A stretch of 64,000 nt of DNA. Origin: Domibacillus iocasae. GTDB lineage: Bacteria; Bacillota; Bacilli; Bacillales; Domibacillaceae. The stretch spans positions 1-64,000 of the forward strand of contig NZ_MAMP01000020.1 in the NCBI RefSeq assembly GCF_001750285.1. The letters are read 5' to 3'. The position numbers and the translations under genes were made by a program. The number at the start of each line of letters is the position of its first letter. Position 1 is the first letter of the stretch. Positions 12,692 through 21,745 of the stretch are shown here, piece by piece. The notes beneath the pieces are model-generated. The model saw only the letters and a list, made by a program, of their open reading frames with translations, had not been told where the DNA came from and did not search any database.

Positions 12692-13015
12692 TTACACTCC
12701 TTTATTTAATAATGAAATGGGAATACCTTCTTCTTTTCCATCCCCATTTAAACGATAACCCCAGGCAAACACCCCATTTAAATAGTCTACTTTAAAATAT
12801 TGTCCTGGATCTGTCTTCAGTTCATACATTTTCCCAGGCTTAAAATCATCGGGATTCATTAAATAGGCCTGCGCCATCGACACGCGACGCTCATACACCG
12901 CAAATTCATTCACGATACCGAGTTGTTCCGCTTTACGGGCTTTTTCCCGTAGCTGTGCAATTTCCTGTTTTAATTCAATTTCTTCCATTTCACTGTACCG
13001 TTTTTCTTGTTTCAC
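12692..13015 (-). CDS. yfhH: YfhH family protein (DUF1811)
   Basis: 107 residues: a charged N-terminal helix (about 5-40), then a small beta-rich domain (PGKMYELKTDPGQYFKVDYL) as in DUF1811. Function unknown. The start is GTG 13015 preceded by AAGGGAAGAG; no ATG fits. It lies 17 nt downstream of recX and very close to yfhJ, so these form one operon. Confidence 0.86.
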   Translation of the reverse strand: MKQEKRYSEMEEIELKQEIAQLREKARKAEQLGIVNEFAVYERRVSMAQAYLMNPDDFKPGKMYELKTDPGQYFKVDYLNGVFAWGYRLNGDGKEEGIPISLLNKGV

Positions 13016-13032
13016 ATTTATCTCTTCCCTTC

Positions 13033-13824
13033 TTATTCTTCTGACAGCCGGTCAATTGCCCGGTCAATGTCTGACAAATCAAAGCCTTTTCGGTAAAGTG
13101 CCGCTTTCATTTTTTGGCGATATTCCCGCTTTTCAAACGATTGATAGCGGCGGTGCGCTTTTTCTGCTTGATGCATGAGCGCTTCCATTTCCGCTTCCGC
13201 GTCCGGTTCAGCTTTAATTGCTGCTTTTTTCATGACGGCCGCAGAGTAGCCTTTCGTTAAAACGTGCTGCTCCGCTTTTTTTTGCTGCAAAAATGCAGAA
13301 TCCCGCTTATACTTTTTCAGCTGCTTTTGGAATAAATCGGCCGCTTTTTCGATTTGCTCTTCTTCTGTAAACTGCTCGATTAGGGAAGCGGCTGTATAAT
13401 CGTCAATTCCTTTTTCCTTCAGCTCACGCAAAATAACAGCCGGTCCTTTTTCCGTCGTCTGGATTTGCGTCTTAATATACGCGTCCGCAAATTGCTCATC
13501 ATTTAAATAACCCATTGACCCAAGCCGTTCCATAATTTCGTCTTGCGCTTCCAGTTCAATTTCTTTCTTTTTCAAGTAATTGCGCACTTCTTTTTCAGAT
13601 CTCATGCGGACAGATAAAAAGTTGATGGCGGTATTGATGCCACGCTGAACATTGTCGCGCACTCCAATTTCAGAGCGTTCCTCTTCAGTGATTGTTTGGC
13701 CTTTTTTTAAATTAAATTCGATCAGCACGGCTTCGTCGGCACTGAACGCATATTCGCCGTCAATTTCTATATTATAGCGGTCCACCCGTTTTTGCTGAAC
13801 CGTTATTTTTGTAATAACACCCAT
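13033..13824 (-). CDS. recX: Recombination regulator RecX
   Basis: 263 residues, the long Bacillus-type RecX that modulates RecA filaments. The tandem three-helix repeats are visible, for example LSVRMRSEKEVRNYLKKK and LGSMGYLNDEQFADAYI, with more degenerate repeats toward the C-terminus. GAGGAG precedes ATG 13824. First gene of the recX-yfhH-yfhJ operon, divergent from yfhF. Confidence 0.92.
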   Translation of the reverse strand: MGVITKITVQQKRVDRYNIEIDGEYAFSADEAVLIEFNLKKGQTITEEERSEIGVRDNVQRGINTAINFLSVRMRSEKEVRNYLKKKEIELEAQDEIMERLGSMGYLNDEQFADAYIKTQIQTTEKGPAVILRELKEKGIDDYTAASLIEQFTEEEQIEKAADLFQKQLKKYKRDSAFLQQKKAEQHVLTKGYSAAVMKKAAIKAEPDAEAEMEALMHQAEKAHRRYQSFEKREYRQKMKAALYRKGFDLSDIDRAIDRLSEE

Positions 13825-13911
13825 TACTCACGCTCCTCAGCACATTCGAATAGTTTGTTTACACTCTAAACAGGTAAAATAACAATTATAAAGAATCGGG
13901 AGGTCTTCATT

Positions 13912-14826
13912 ATGAAAGCTGTCATCGCCGGGGGCACCGGCTTCGTCGGAAAAGAACTGACAAGTGAACTCGTTCGCCACAGATACGATGTTTATATTTT
14001 AACGCGAAACATGGAAAATAAGAAAGAGGAAGACCACCTGCATTACGTAAAATGGCTCACGCCAGGTGCAAAACCGGAAGCAGAACTCGCCGGCGTGGAC
14101 ATTTTTATTAATTTGGCAGGCGAATCGATCAACAGCGGACGATGGACGGAAGAACGAAAAAAACGAATCTTGGACAGCCGGGTGACGGCAACACGTGAGA
14201 TCATTCGAATTATGAACGCATTGGAGCAAAAGCCAAAGGTTCTCATCAATGCAAGCGCGATTGGCATTTACCCAACCTCTGAAGCCGAGACATTTATAGA
14301 ATCATCTCGTGTTGCAGGCAGTGGGTTTTTAAGCCATGTCGTGAATGTGTGGGAGGAAGAAGCCATTCAGGCTGATAAAGCTGGCATCCGTACCGCGCTG
14401 GCCCGCTTTGGAGTTATTTTAGGTGAAAAAGATGGCGCACTGCCGCGTATGGCAATGCCATACAAATTTGGTGCTGGCGGTAAAATCGGTTCCGGCCGGC
14501 AATGGATGTCGTGGGTTCATGTAAAAGACGTTGCAAGGGCAATCCGATTCGCAGCTGAAAACGATTCAATCGAAGGACCGGTTAACGTCACTGCGCCTGC
14601 TCCGGTCCGAATGAACGACCTCGGCAAAACACTCGCCAAAGTGCTCAGGCGCCCGCACTGGCTGTTTGTTCCGGAACCCGTATTAAAGCTTGCGCTCGGG
14701 GAAATGAGTACGGTTGTCCTGGACGGGCAAAAGGTATTGCCAGATAAGCTTTTGAAAAATGAATTTCAGTTTCAATTTCCGCTTGTGCGGGGAGCGATCG
14801 AGGACTTGTATTCATCCCAAAAATAA
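13912..14826 (+). CDS. yfhF: TIGR01777-type epimerase/SDR39U1-like oxidoreductase (YfhF)
   Basis: 304-residue extended SDR protein. Rossmann motif GGTGFVGKEL at 7-16, NLAGESINSGRWTEERK motif of the TIGR01777 family at about 67-83, and a C-terminal DUF1731-like helix (RPHWLFVPEPVLKLALGEMS). Described as a cell-division inhibitor SulA-like epimerase in older annotations, without firm evidence. The substrate is unknown. GGGAGG precedes ATG 13912. Divergent from recX. Confidence 0.87.
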   Translation: MKAVIAGGTGFVGKELTSELVRHRYDVYILTRNMENKKEEDHLHYVKWLTPGAKPEAELAGVDIFINLAGESINSGRWTEERKKRILDSRVTATREIIRIMNALEQKPKVLINASAIGIYPTSEAETFIESSRVAGSGFLSHVVNVWEEEAIQADKAGIRTALARFGVILGEKDGALPRMAMPYKFGAGGKIGSGRQWMSWVHVKDVARAIRFAAENDSIEGPVNVTAPAPVRMNDLGKTLAKVLRRPHWLFVPEPVLKLALGEMSTVVLDGQKVLPDKLLKNEFQFQFPLVRGAIEDLYSSQK

Positions 14827-14830
14827 GTGT

Positions 14831-14862
14831 AAGGCGCCATTCATCCCGAATGGCGCCTTACG
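14831..14862. terminator. Bidirectional terminator between yfhF and the chemoreceptor
   Basis: Perfect stem GTAAGGCGCCATTC / GAATGGCGCCTTAC with a 5-nt loop, between the convergent genes yfhF and the MCP gene. Confidence 0.85.
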
Positions 14863-14866
14863 AAGT

Positions 14867-16843
14867 TCAAATTTTAAACCGGTTCAATAAGTCTTTTAAT
14901 TCTTCAGCAAATTGAGCTGTTTTCTCTATAGATTCAGTAATATCCTGAATTGACAGCAGCTGATCTTCAGAAGACGAGGCTACTTCAAGAATATACGCAG
15001 ACGATTCTGCCGACTTTCTTGAGTTGTCAGAAATAACGAGCTCGACGCTTCTTACATTTAAAAGAAGATTATCCATTTCTTTAAAAATACTCAATGCTTC
15101 ATCGGATGATTCTGCCGTTGAACGATACACATTTTGCAATTTTTCGTTTACCGTTTTTAATGTTTCCATTCCCGTTCCAAACTGACTTGTTCCCGCTTCT
15201 ATGCCAGTAACAGCATTCGAGGTTTCTGTTAAAATTTTACCTACAAGTTCAGAAATTTGTCTGGCAGATAAAGACGACTGCTCCGCCAGCTTTCGAACCT
15301 CTTCCGCTACTACCGCGAAGCCCCTTCCATGTTCTCCAGCTCTTGCTGCTTCGATCGACGCATTAAGCGCAAGTAAATTCGTTTGTTCTGTAATCCCCGT
15401 GATCAAATCCACGATATTACCGATTTCCGATGAGCGGCTGCCTAGTTTTTTCACTGTGTCAGCAGAATTGCGGATGGATGCTTGTATGGACGACATTTGC
15501 TCGATCAAGGTCTGAATTTCTTGATTCACAGCTTCTACTTCCTGATAAGCGGACTTTGTTTTCTCTGATACTACTGAAGAATGATCTTTCATCTCATCAA
15601 CCATTTCAGTTATTTCGGTAATGGATGCCAGGTTTTTGGTATTACCTTTTTCCTGCTCTGTTGATAGGGCGGCTGCGCTTTGAACATTTTGTGTGACGCC
15701 ATTGGACAGCTGTACGATCTCTTCGGCGCTTTCGGATAAGTCGGACGTACTTTTTGACACTACTTCTCCTTTTTGAAGAATACCTTTAATTAACACCTGC
15801 AAGCTGTCCAGCAGTGCGTTGACATTGCCTGCAAGCTGTCCAATTTCATCCTTTCGCTTAATCCGAAGCCTTTGCGTTAAATCGCCTTCTTCATTCGCCA
15901 ATTCCGCAATTTTATTATTGATATCTGTGATCGGTTTCAAAGACCGGTTATTCAGCAAATAGCTAATGAGGGCACTTCCCACAATAAAAATAATTGTGAT
16001 GATGATAAAGTAGTTCAGCAAAGAATTAGCATCGGCAAAAGCTTCACTGACTGGAACAGAAATCATAACACCCCAGTCAACTTCATCAGCTTTGCTGTAA
16101 AAAATAAGGTTGTCTTCACCATTAAAATTCGTTTCTACAACGCCTGTTTTTCCATTCATGCTTTCTTTTACAACCTGATTTAAGTCCTCATTTTGATAAT
16201 CTGCTATTTTTTTATTCAATGTGTCTTCTTTGTTTTGTCCTGCAACGATCGTGCCATCATTCGTGAAAACCGTGACATATCCGCTTTCGCCTAGTGTCAC
16301 ACTGGAAATGATGTTAATCAATGTTTCAATCGGGTATCCACCGGAAGCGACGCCGACAATTTCTCCATTATCGTCATATACTGGCGATGAAGCCAACACA
16401 ATCGGTGCTTCATTTACCCCCGGCGATGCAGACGGAACAGGATTATATGCGTTCGTTTCTCCCTTCCTGCCGCCGATAAAATGCTCATAGTCACTCACCG
16501 GGATTTGTGCATCACCTAAGTGCAGAAATCCTTCAGCATCCATGAAACCAAACGCATCTGGATTTTCCATGCGCTCGGCAAGTCTCGTTCCCAGAGCAGC
16601 AGCTTTCGTCGTATCATCTGCTTTCAGCGCATCAGCTTCTGCAATATACTGCATTGTTTCCTGCTTTCCTTCTGTCCAAATATTGATATTCGCTTTCACC
16701 GATTCCAGCTGATTATATGCCTGCTCCTGAAATTTCTCATACAAAAATTCCTTCGCTTTTACATAGCCGAACGCTGAAATGCTCATCATAGAAATGGCAA
16801 TTAGCAGGCTGATCATGAATGTATTTTTAACCACTAATTTCAT
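14867..16843 (-). CDS. Methyl-accepting chemotaxis protein with dCache ectodomain
   Basis: 658 residues, full-length transducer. First membrane helix about 8-28, a 240-residue extracytoplasmic double-Cache domain (about 35-270, with [19 protein letters not shown]), second helix about 277-297, HAMP (about 298-350) and a signalling domain with the hairpin tip [20 protein letters not shown]. It should cluster with CheA/CheW and steer swimming toward small ligands; dCache domains often bind amino acids, but the ligand is not readable here. AGGGGAG precedes ATG 16843. A c-di-GMP-I riboswitch and a terminator lie in its leader, so its expression should respond to c-di-GMP. Confidence 0.93.
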   Translation of the reverse strand: MKLVVKNTFMISLLIAISMMSISAFGYVKAKEFLYEKFQEQAYNQLESVKANINIWTEGKQETMQYIAEADALKADDTTKAAALGTRLAERMENPDAFGFMDAEGFLHLGDAQIPVSDYEHFIGGRKGETNAYNPVPSASPGVNEAPIVLASSPVYDDNGEIVGVASGGYPIETLINIISSVTLGESGYVTVFTNDGTIVAGQNKEDTLNKKIADYQNEDLNQVVKESMNGKTGVVETNFNGEDNLIFYSKADEVDWGVMISVPVSEAFADANSLLNYFIIITIIFIVGSALISYLLNNRSLKPITDINNKIAELANEEGDLTQRLRIKRKDEIGQLAGNVNALLDSLQVLIKGILQKGEVVSKSTSDLSESAEEIVQLSNGVTQNVQSAAALSTEQEKGNTKNLASITEITEMVDEMKDHSSVVSEKTKSAYQEVEAVNQEIQTLIEQMSSIQASIRNSADTVKKLGSRSSEIGNIVDLITGITEQTNLLALNASIEAARAGEHGRGFAVVAEEVRKLAEQSSLSARQISELVGKILTETSNAVTGIEAGTSQFGTGMETLKTVNEKLQNVYRSTAESSDEALSIFKEMDNLLLNVRSVELVISDNSRKSAESSAYILEVASSSEDQLLSIQDITESIEKTAQFAEELKDLLNRFKI

Positions 16844-16922
16844 TAAAATTTCTCCCCTATTTTTTATTACTCATCCATAAATGGCAAATAGGAGGAGACT
16901 TTTTGCATAAAATGACCGTTAC

Positions 16923-16960
16923 ACAAAAATAAACAAAAACACTTCAAATAAGAAATGTTT
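16923..16960 (-). terminator. Expression-platform terminator of the c-di-GMP riboswitch
   Basis: On the minus strand AAACATTTC, a 6-nt loop and GAAGTGTTT (9 bp with one G-U), then a U-rich run. It lies between the aptamer and the chemoreceptor ATG, as needed for transcription-level control. Confidence 0.72.
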
Positions 16961-16979
16961 CGACCTTCTCCTCATTTTC

Positions 16980-17052
16980 GGCGGCCTGGCAGCCATAGAA
17001 TCAAGTTCCTTAGGCCCTTAGCTTTGCGTCCCTGCCTTTCAACAAGTTTGCC
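16980..17052 (-). ncRNA. Cyclic di-GMP-I (GEMM-I) riboswitch
   Basis: The minus strand reads GGACGCAAAGCTAAGGGCC, then CTAAGG, a variable hairpin, TATGGCTGCCAGG and CCGCC. The GACGCAAAG and GCTGCCAGG blocks, the central GGCC and the flanking GGC/GCC closing stem fit the GEMM-I consensus. It is located about 137 nt upstream of the chemoreceptor start and is followed by an intrinsic terminator. GEMM-I riboswitches ahead of MCP genes are a known arrangement. Whether c-di-GMP turns the gene on or off cannot be decided by eye. Confidence 0.87.
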
Positions 17053-17098
17053 ATTTCGTATTGAGTATTGCTTTTTATTTATATTATCAATATATGAG

Positions 17099-17126
17099 AA
17101 AAAAGACTCACCGTCAATGGTGAGCC
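17099..17126 (-). terminator. Terminator upstream of the riboswitch
   Basis: On the minus strand GGCTCACC, a 6-nt loop, GGTGAGTC and TTTTTT. It would stop read-through from rlmCD, about 430 nt upstream, before the riboswitch transcript begins. A weak promoter candidate for that transcript (TTGATA, N17, TACTCA) lies just downstream. Confidence 0.75.
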
Positions 17127-17221
17127 TTCTTTCTCTCAATACTTTAATTACACATTTATGGGACTATATAACCAAATATAAATTCCATTTCTTGTATATT
17201 CACGCCTTATCAAAGAATAAA

Positions 17222-17425
17222 TATATAAATTGAATTAAACTTCTTGCTTTCTCCGCTTCCTATCATGAAAGGATCCTTTTTTAAAAAGCAGTGTAATAGG
17301 CTGCAGGCTGGCGGCTGCGCCCGTTGGTTTTTAATAAATCACAGAGTATCGATAGACATATATGACCCATTCTTTTCAATAAGAGAAGAAAAGACCAGAC
17401 TGTTGTTTATCCTTCCTATTTTCCC
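17222..17425 (+). repeat. Dispersed repeat, short copy A
   Basis: Two blocks, 17229-17305 and 17317-17425, match on the opposite strand 56581-56655 and 56146-56254 with roughly 88-90% identity by eye; the intervening 326 bp of the longer copy are missing here. The left edge ATATAAATTGAA is a one-mismatch version of the terminal inverted repeat of copy B. TTCACTGTAT at 17444-17453 could be a decayed right end. No gene is seen between 17127 and 17558; open frames through the repeat show no protein-like features. Confidence 0.75.
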
Positions 17426-17558
17426 TAATTTAATTCACTGTATCTTCTCCCAGAGCGGACTCTCAGCCGTTTTCTCTTTCCTTCTCCCACACCTTATGCA
17501 TAACTTCATTCAGAATTTGCTTCGAGTTTGCTTAATAAAGCAAGGGTTTATTTAGTAG

Positions 17559-18929
17559 TCACAATTTTCTCTTTAACACAACTACTGCTTCAACCTGTGC
17601 CGTTTGCGGAAACATGTCCACAGGCTGAATGCTGTCGATTTTGTATACGGCTGCAAGGTCGGTTAAGTCCTTTGCAAGAGTCGATGGATTACAGGAAACG
17701 TACACAAATGTGGCCGGTTTGATCTGCTTAATCGTTTGAATCAGCTTCCGGTCAAGTCCGGTGCGCGGCGGATCGGTGACGAGTACATCCGGCACCCAGT
17801 CTTTTTCTTTCCAGATTGGCAGCCATTTTTCGGCAGGCCCCACTTCATAGGTCGCATTGACGCCGTATTTTTCCGCATTGGCACGGGCGTCTTTAATAGA
17901 TGCGGCAATCGTGTCCATTCCGCGTACTTCGGCTGCATTTTTGCCGATCCAAAGCCCGATTGTTCCTGACCCGCAGTAAGCGTCGGCCACTTTATCCGTC
18001 GGCTTCACATTCGCTGCTTTTTTTACTTCGTCATACAGCTTTTTCGTTTGAATTGGATTTAATTGAAAAAAGGCGCGAGCCGACAATTCATATTCAAACT
18101 CACCTAACTTTTCTGAGATCGTGTCACTGCCACCAATTGTTTTGGATATATCCCCCATTACCAAATGAGTATTTCCAGGATTCACATTATGGACTACTGA
18201 TTTCACTTGCGGCTTTTGCGCCATTAGCTGTTCGGCAAATTGTGCCGCTTTTGGGAATGTTTTATCTCCTGTGACGATCACAGCCTGCACGTCACCTGTT
18301 TGGAATCCATATCGAACAACAATGGTTTTCACACCCTGCTTATTTTTCGAACTGTACACCGGAATGGACAGCTTGTTCATTATTTTTTTGCACTGGTGAA
18401 TTGTTTCATCAACAGCATGGTGCTGTACAATGCATTCCTCAATATTGACAAGTTGATTTGAATTTGAACTATACAATCCAGAAATCATTTTTCCTTTTCG
18501 CATCTCTGTTTGAAACTGTGCTTTATTCCGGTAGCGCCATGGATCCTCCATGCCAATGGTTTCATGAATCGGCAGCTTTTCAATATTAAAAGAGGTATAG
18601 CGCTCAAGCGCTTGGACGATTAAACCCTTTTTTTCGACCAGCTGCCCTTCGTAGTTGAGATGCTGCAGCTGGCACCCGCCACATTCTTCGTAGATGGGAC
18701 ATGGTGGATCTATACGGTTCGGCGATGGTTTGCGCAGCTTCTTAATTACAGCTTCTGCAAATTTCGGCATTACTTTTACGGCTTCCGCGGTAATTTCTTC
18801 TCCTGGAAGAGCTCCGGGCACAAATACTGCTTTTCGCTTGAAATAGCCGACTCCCTCTCCATTAATGCCAATTCTTTTTATCGTAAGCGGGAACGTCTGC
18901 CCCGGTTTCATTTCTATTCCATTCTTCAT
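17559..18929 (-). CDS. 23S rRNA (uracil-5-)-methyltransferase, RlmCD/RumA family
   Basis: 456 residues; SAM-dependent methylation of uridine C5 in 23S rRNA. N-terminal TRAM domain (about 8-66), iron-sulfur cysteines C77, C83 and C86 (CPIYEECGGC) with a fourth in IEECIVQHH, SAM motif DAYCGSGTIGLW and the catalytic VSCNPSTLAKDL near the C-terminus. The neighbouring pdaA suggests the B. subtilis yfjO position rather than yefA, so which uridine is modified is uncertain. GAGGTGA precedes ATG 18929. Confidence 0.92.
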   Translation of the reverse strand: MKNGIEMKPGQTFPLTIKRIGINGEGVGYFKRKAVFVPGALPGEEITAEAVKVMPKFAEAVIKKLRKPSPNRIDPPCPIYEECGGCQLQHLNYEGQLVEKKGLIVQALERYTSFNIEKLPIHETIGMEDPWRYRNKAQFQTEMRKGKMISGLYSSNSNQLVNIEECIVQHHAVDETIHQCKKIMNKLSIPVYSSKNKQGVKTIVVRYGFQTGDVQAVIVTGDKTFPKAAQFAEQLMAQKPQVKSVVHNVNPGNTHLVMGDISKTIGGSDTISEKLGEFEYELSARAFFQLNPIQTKKLYDEVKKAANVKPTDKVADAYCGSGTIGLWIGKNAAEVRGMDTIAASIKDARANAEKYGVNATYEVGPAEKWLPIWKEKDWVPDVLVTDPPRTGLDRKLIQTIKQIKPATFVYVSCNPSTLAKDLTDLAAVYKIDSIQPVDMFPQTAQVEAVVVLKRKL

Positions 18930-18988
18930 TTACGTCACCTCAAGCTTTACTGTATCATACAACCTTGCCAATCAAAAGAAGCCAGGCA

Positions 18989-19741
18989 TTAAGCCCCGGC
19001 AAGGTGGTCAAGAGATTTAAATTTATATCCCTTCTTTTTCAAATCACGAATTACATCAGGCAGTGCTTCCGCATTATCTTTTGAAACGCTGTGAAGCATA
19101 ATAACGGCCCCCGGGTGAATTTGTTCCATGATCTCATCGTATGCATATTGTTTTCCTTTTGGCTTATCCGCGTACCAGTCTACGTAGGCAAGAGACCACA
19201 TAGCGTGTGTGTATCCCGCCTTTTGGGCGGTCTTTAATACATTTTCCGAAAAAATACCGCGCGGTGGCCGGACATACTTTGTTTTTTTCTGGCCGGTTAC
19301 TTTGGCCACTTGTTTTTCCACCAGCTTAAACTCCTCAACCACTGTGCTGCCCGGTACGGTTGTTAAATCGTAATGGTGCCAGGAATGGTTGCCGATAATA
19401 TGCCCTTCTTTTACCATTCGCTTCAATAATTCAGGCGCACTCTCCACATAATGGCCGGTCACAAAAAAAGCGGCCGGTACTTTTTCTTTTTTTAGTGTAT
19501 CTAAAATCGTTTTTGTATGGCCGTTTTCATATCCATTGTCGAATGTCAAATACACGACTTTTTTCTTCGGACTCCCTTTATAAAATGAATCGTACTCCTT
19601 TAGCATTTCATCCAGCTGGCCGCCCGCTTCCGCCTGTTGTCCGTCTGACCCTTTTTGAAATCCCCAATGAACGGCTTCTGATGATACCGCAATAACCGGC
19701 AGCATAAAAAGGAAAATAACAAACAAAATAAACTGTTTCAT
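18989..19741 (-). CDS. pdaA: Delta-lactam-biosynthetic de-N-acetylase PdaA
   Basis: 250-residue secreted or membrane-anchored polysaccharide deacetylase (signal peptide about 1-23). It removes acetyl from N-acetylmuramic acid in spore cortex, a step to muramic delta-lactam needed for germination. It has TFDNGYENG instead of the usual TFDDG, the signature of PdaA, and the metal histidines in HSWHH, RPPRG and LHSVS motifs. AAAGGTGGTG precedes ATG 19741. A weak sigma-G-like promoter lies upstream. Confidence 0.93.
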   Translation of the reverse strand: MKQFILFVIFLFMLPVIAVSSEAVHWGFQKGSDGQQAEAGGQLDEMLKEYDSFYKGSPKKKVVYLTFDNGYENGHTKTILDTLKKEKVPAAFFVTGHYVESAPELLKRMVKEGHIIGNHSWHHYDLTTVPGSTVVEEFKLVEKQVAKVTGQKKTKYVRPPRGIFSENVLKTAQKAGYTHAMWSLAYVDWYADKPKGKQYAYDEIMEQIHPGAVIMLHSVSKDNAEALPDVIRDLKKKGYKFKSLDHLAGA

Positions 19742-19762
19742 TTCAGCACCACCTTTTACGAT

Positions 19763-19792
19763 TAAGATGCGCTGAATAAAGTTTCTTCATCC
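19763..19792 (-). promoter_or_regulatory. Possible sigma-G promoter of pdaA
   Basis: On the minus strand GGATG (19792-19788), an 18-nt spacer and CATCTTA (19769-19763), each one mismatch from the sigma-G pattern. pdaA is forespore-expressed in B. subtilis; the match alone is weak. Confidence 0.4.
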
Positions 19793-19812
19793 GTGGAAAC
19801 ATATTTCAAAAC

Positions 19813-19838
19813 AAAAAAACCCGGTACAAGACCGGATT
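19813..19838 (-). terminator. Fumarase gene terminator
   Basis: On the minus strand AAATCCGGT, a 5-nt loop, ACCGGGTTT and a T run. Confidence 0.72.
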
Positions 19839-19843
19839 TCTTT

Positions 19844-21388
19844 TTACGCAAAAACAGGTTCTTTAAATTTCGCCAATTTTTGAAGTGATGATTTGTCAAC
19901 TTCTTCATGAAGGCTGTTTCCATGTGAATCCATTGTCACAACAGCGGTAAAGCCTTCTACACGTAAATGCCACATCGCTTCAGGAATACCAAATTGCATT
20001 AAGTCTACTCCTTCAACGCCTTTGATGCAGTCTGCATAATATTGCGCCGCGCCGCCGATGGCATTTAAATAAACACCGCCGTGTTCACCAAGTGCCTGCA
20101 ATGTTTTTGGCCCCATACCGCCTTTACCGATTACTGCACGGATGCCAAACCGCTTCATAATATCGCCTTGATATGGCTCCTCGCGAATAGACGTCGTCGG
20201 ACCGGCTGCTTTTACATGCCACTGGCCGGCTTCGTCTTTCAGCATAACCGGGCCGCAGTGGTAAATCACTTGTCCGTCCAGGTCGACAGGTGCACTGTCC
20301 GCTGTGCTTAAATGCTTGTGAATTGCGTCACGGCCGGTATACATCATGCCGTTAATTTGAACGACATCTCCGACTTTAAGCTCACGGATTTGTTCTTCTG
20401 TAATTGGCGCCTGAAGTGTGACCACCCGGCTTTCTGATTTGACTTCCTGCTCTTCCTGCTGAGCCGTATCAAATGATACTTCTTCTCCGTCCTGGTAAAA
20501 CCATTCGCCAATTTCACCTGTTTCAGTATTGACCGAGACACCTAAACGGCGGTACGCCCAGCAATTATAGGCAACAGACACGAAGAAGCTTGCCGGCAGA
20601 CGGTTCATGACGCCGATTTTGCAGCCAAGCAGTGTTGTTTCGCCGCCAAAGCCCATTGTGCCGATTCCAAGCTCGTTCGCGTACTCCATCACATATTCTT
20701 CCAGATTGCGTAAGTCTTCATTTTCATTTACATCGTCCACACCGCGGAACAGCTGCGCTTTCGCTAAATCATACCCGGACGAGCGGTCGCCGCCGATGCC
20801 AACACCGATAAATCCGGCAGAGCAGCCTTGTCCCTGAGCCTGATAAACGGAATGCATAATGCATTTACGAATACCGTCTAAATCGCGGCCGGCTTTCCCG
20901 ATGCCTTCAAGTTCGCACGGAAGGCTGTATTGAATATTTTTATTTTCACAGCCGCCGCCTTTTAAAATAAGACGCGCATCGATATAATCTTCTTCCCACT
21001 GTTCAAATTTAATGACTGGCGTCCCTGGACCGAGGTTGTTGCCGCTGTTTGAACCATCAAGGGAGTCAACGGAATTAGGGCGAAGCTTTCCGTCTTTTGT
21101 TGCCTGCTCAATCGCGGCGTAAATCGCTTTTTGAATCTGTATTTGGTTTACCCCGACCGGTGTTTTAATTTTAAATGTCGGCATACCCGTATCCTGGCAG
21201 ATCGGTGAAATATTATCATCCGCCATTTTAATGTTTGTTGTGATAGTATCAAGGCTCATCGCTGCCCGTGTACCTGCATTTTCACGCTCTTTTGCTTTTT
21301 TGACTGCCCGGCGGACGTCTTTTGGAAGGTTCGTTGATGTTTCGACAATCAATGTGTACATACTTTGCTGAAATGTTTCCAAATTCAT
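19844..21388 (-). CDS. Class I fumarate hydratase (oxygen-sensitive 4Fe-4S type)
   Basis: 514 residues; reversible hydration of fumarate to malate in the TCA cycle. The alpha and beta domains are fused, as in FumA/FumB. C64 in CQDTGM, the cysteines in GQGCSAGF and TLLGCKIG, and TLQALGEHGGVYLNAIGGA in the beta domain identify the iron-sulfur class. ATG 21388 is preceded by GAGGGGG; an in-frame 29-residue extension upstream is not supported. Many Bacillus use the iron-free class II enzyme; whether that is also present is not visible here. Confidence 0.92.
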   Translation of the reverse strand: MNLETFQQSMYTLIVETSTNLPKDVRRAVKKAKERENAGTRAAMSLDTITTNIKMADDNISPICQDTGMPTFKIKTPVGVNQIQIQKAIYAAIEQATKDGKLRPNSVDSLDGSNSGNNLGPGTPVIKFEQWEEDYIDARLILKGGGCENKNIQYSLPCELEGIGKAGRDLDGIRKCIMHSVYQAQGQGCSAGFIGVGIGGDRSSGYDLAKAQLFRGVDDVNENEDLRNLEEYVMEYANELGIGTMGFGGETTLLGCKIGVMNRLPASFFVSVAYNCWAYRRLGVSVNTETGEIGEWFYQDGEEVSFDTAQQEEQEVKSESRVVTLQAPITEEQIRELKVGDVVQINGMMYTGRDAIHKHLSTADSAPVDLDGQVIYHCGPVMLKDEAGQWHVKAAGPTTSIREEPYQGDIMKRFGIRAVIGKGGMGPKTLQALGEHGGVYLNAIGGAAQYYADCIKGVEGVDLMQFGIPEAMWHLRVEGFTAVVTMDSHGNSLHEEVDKSSLQKLAKFKEPVFA

Positions 21389-21504
21389 TGAGCATTTCCC
21401 CCTCAGGATTTTTCTTATGTATTTAACAAGTTCATTATACGCCTGTCCGAAATCGTTTAAAAGATAAAATCGCAAACGGTTTCAGTTGTTTTTTATAAAC
21501 AAAG

Positions 21505-21538
21505 AAAAGCTTAAGCTGCACGTATACAGTTTAAGCTT
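21505..21538 (-). terminator. Terminator of the SE1561-family gene
   Basis: Stem AAAGCTTAA / TTAAGCTTT, extended by CTG/CAG around a bulge, then T-rich sequence on the minus strand. Confidence 0.6.
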
Positions 21539-21544
21539 TCCGAA

Positions 21545-21724
21545 TTAACCGCGGCTGCGGAATTGTTCACATTTTAATTCAATATCATCGATCATCTCGA
21601 TTAAGCGGTCAATGTCTTCTACTTCTGCTTCTTCCGGATCAATCGAATCCAATACTTCCATAAAAATATTCAATCGCTCTTTTAAATATACGACCTGCTT
21701 TTCTTTATCTTGAATCGGTTTCAA
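21545..21724 (-). CDS. SE1561 family small protein
   Basis: 59-residue acidic helical protein, MKPIQDKEKQVVYLKERLNI... through the SIDPEEAEVEDIDRLIEMID block that defines the SE1561 family of Bacilli; function unknown. It starts at a TTG (21724) with GAAGGGAAG about 10 nt upstream, 21 nt after the stop of the upstream exchanger gene, so it is probably co-transcribed with it. The non-ATG start makes it easy to miss. Confidence 0.8.
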   Translation of the reverse strand: MKPIQDKEKQVVYLKERLNIFMEVLDSIDPEEAEVEDIDRLIEMIDDIELKCEQFRSRG

Positions 21725-21745
21725 TTCAACGCTTCCCTTCTTCCG

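Noticed and set aside
17244-17555. 103-codon plus-strand open frame
   Set aside because: It runs through the repeat copy A, has no ribosome site, is not preserved as a frame in copy B, and reads as random hydrophobic sequence.
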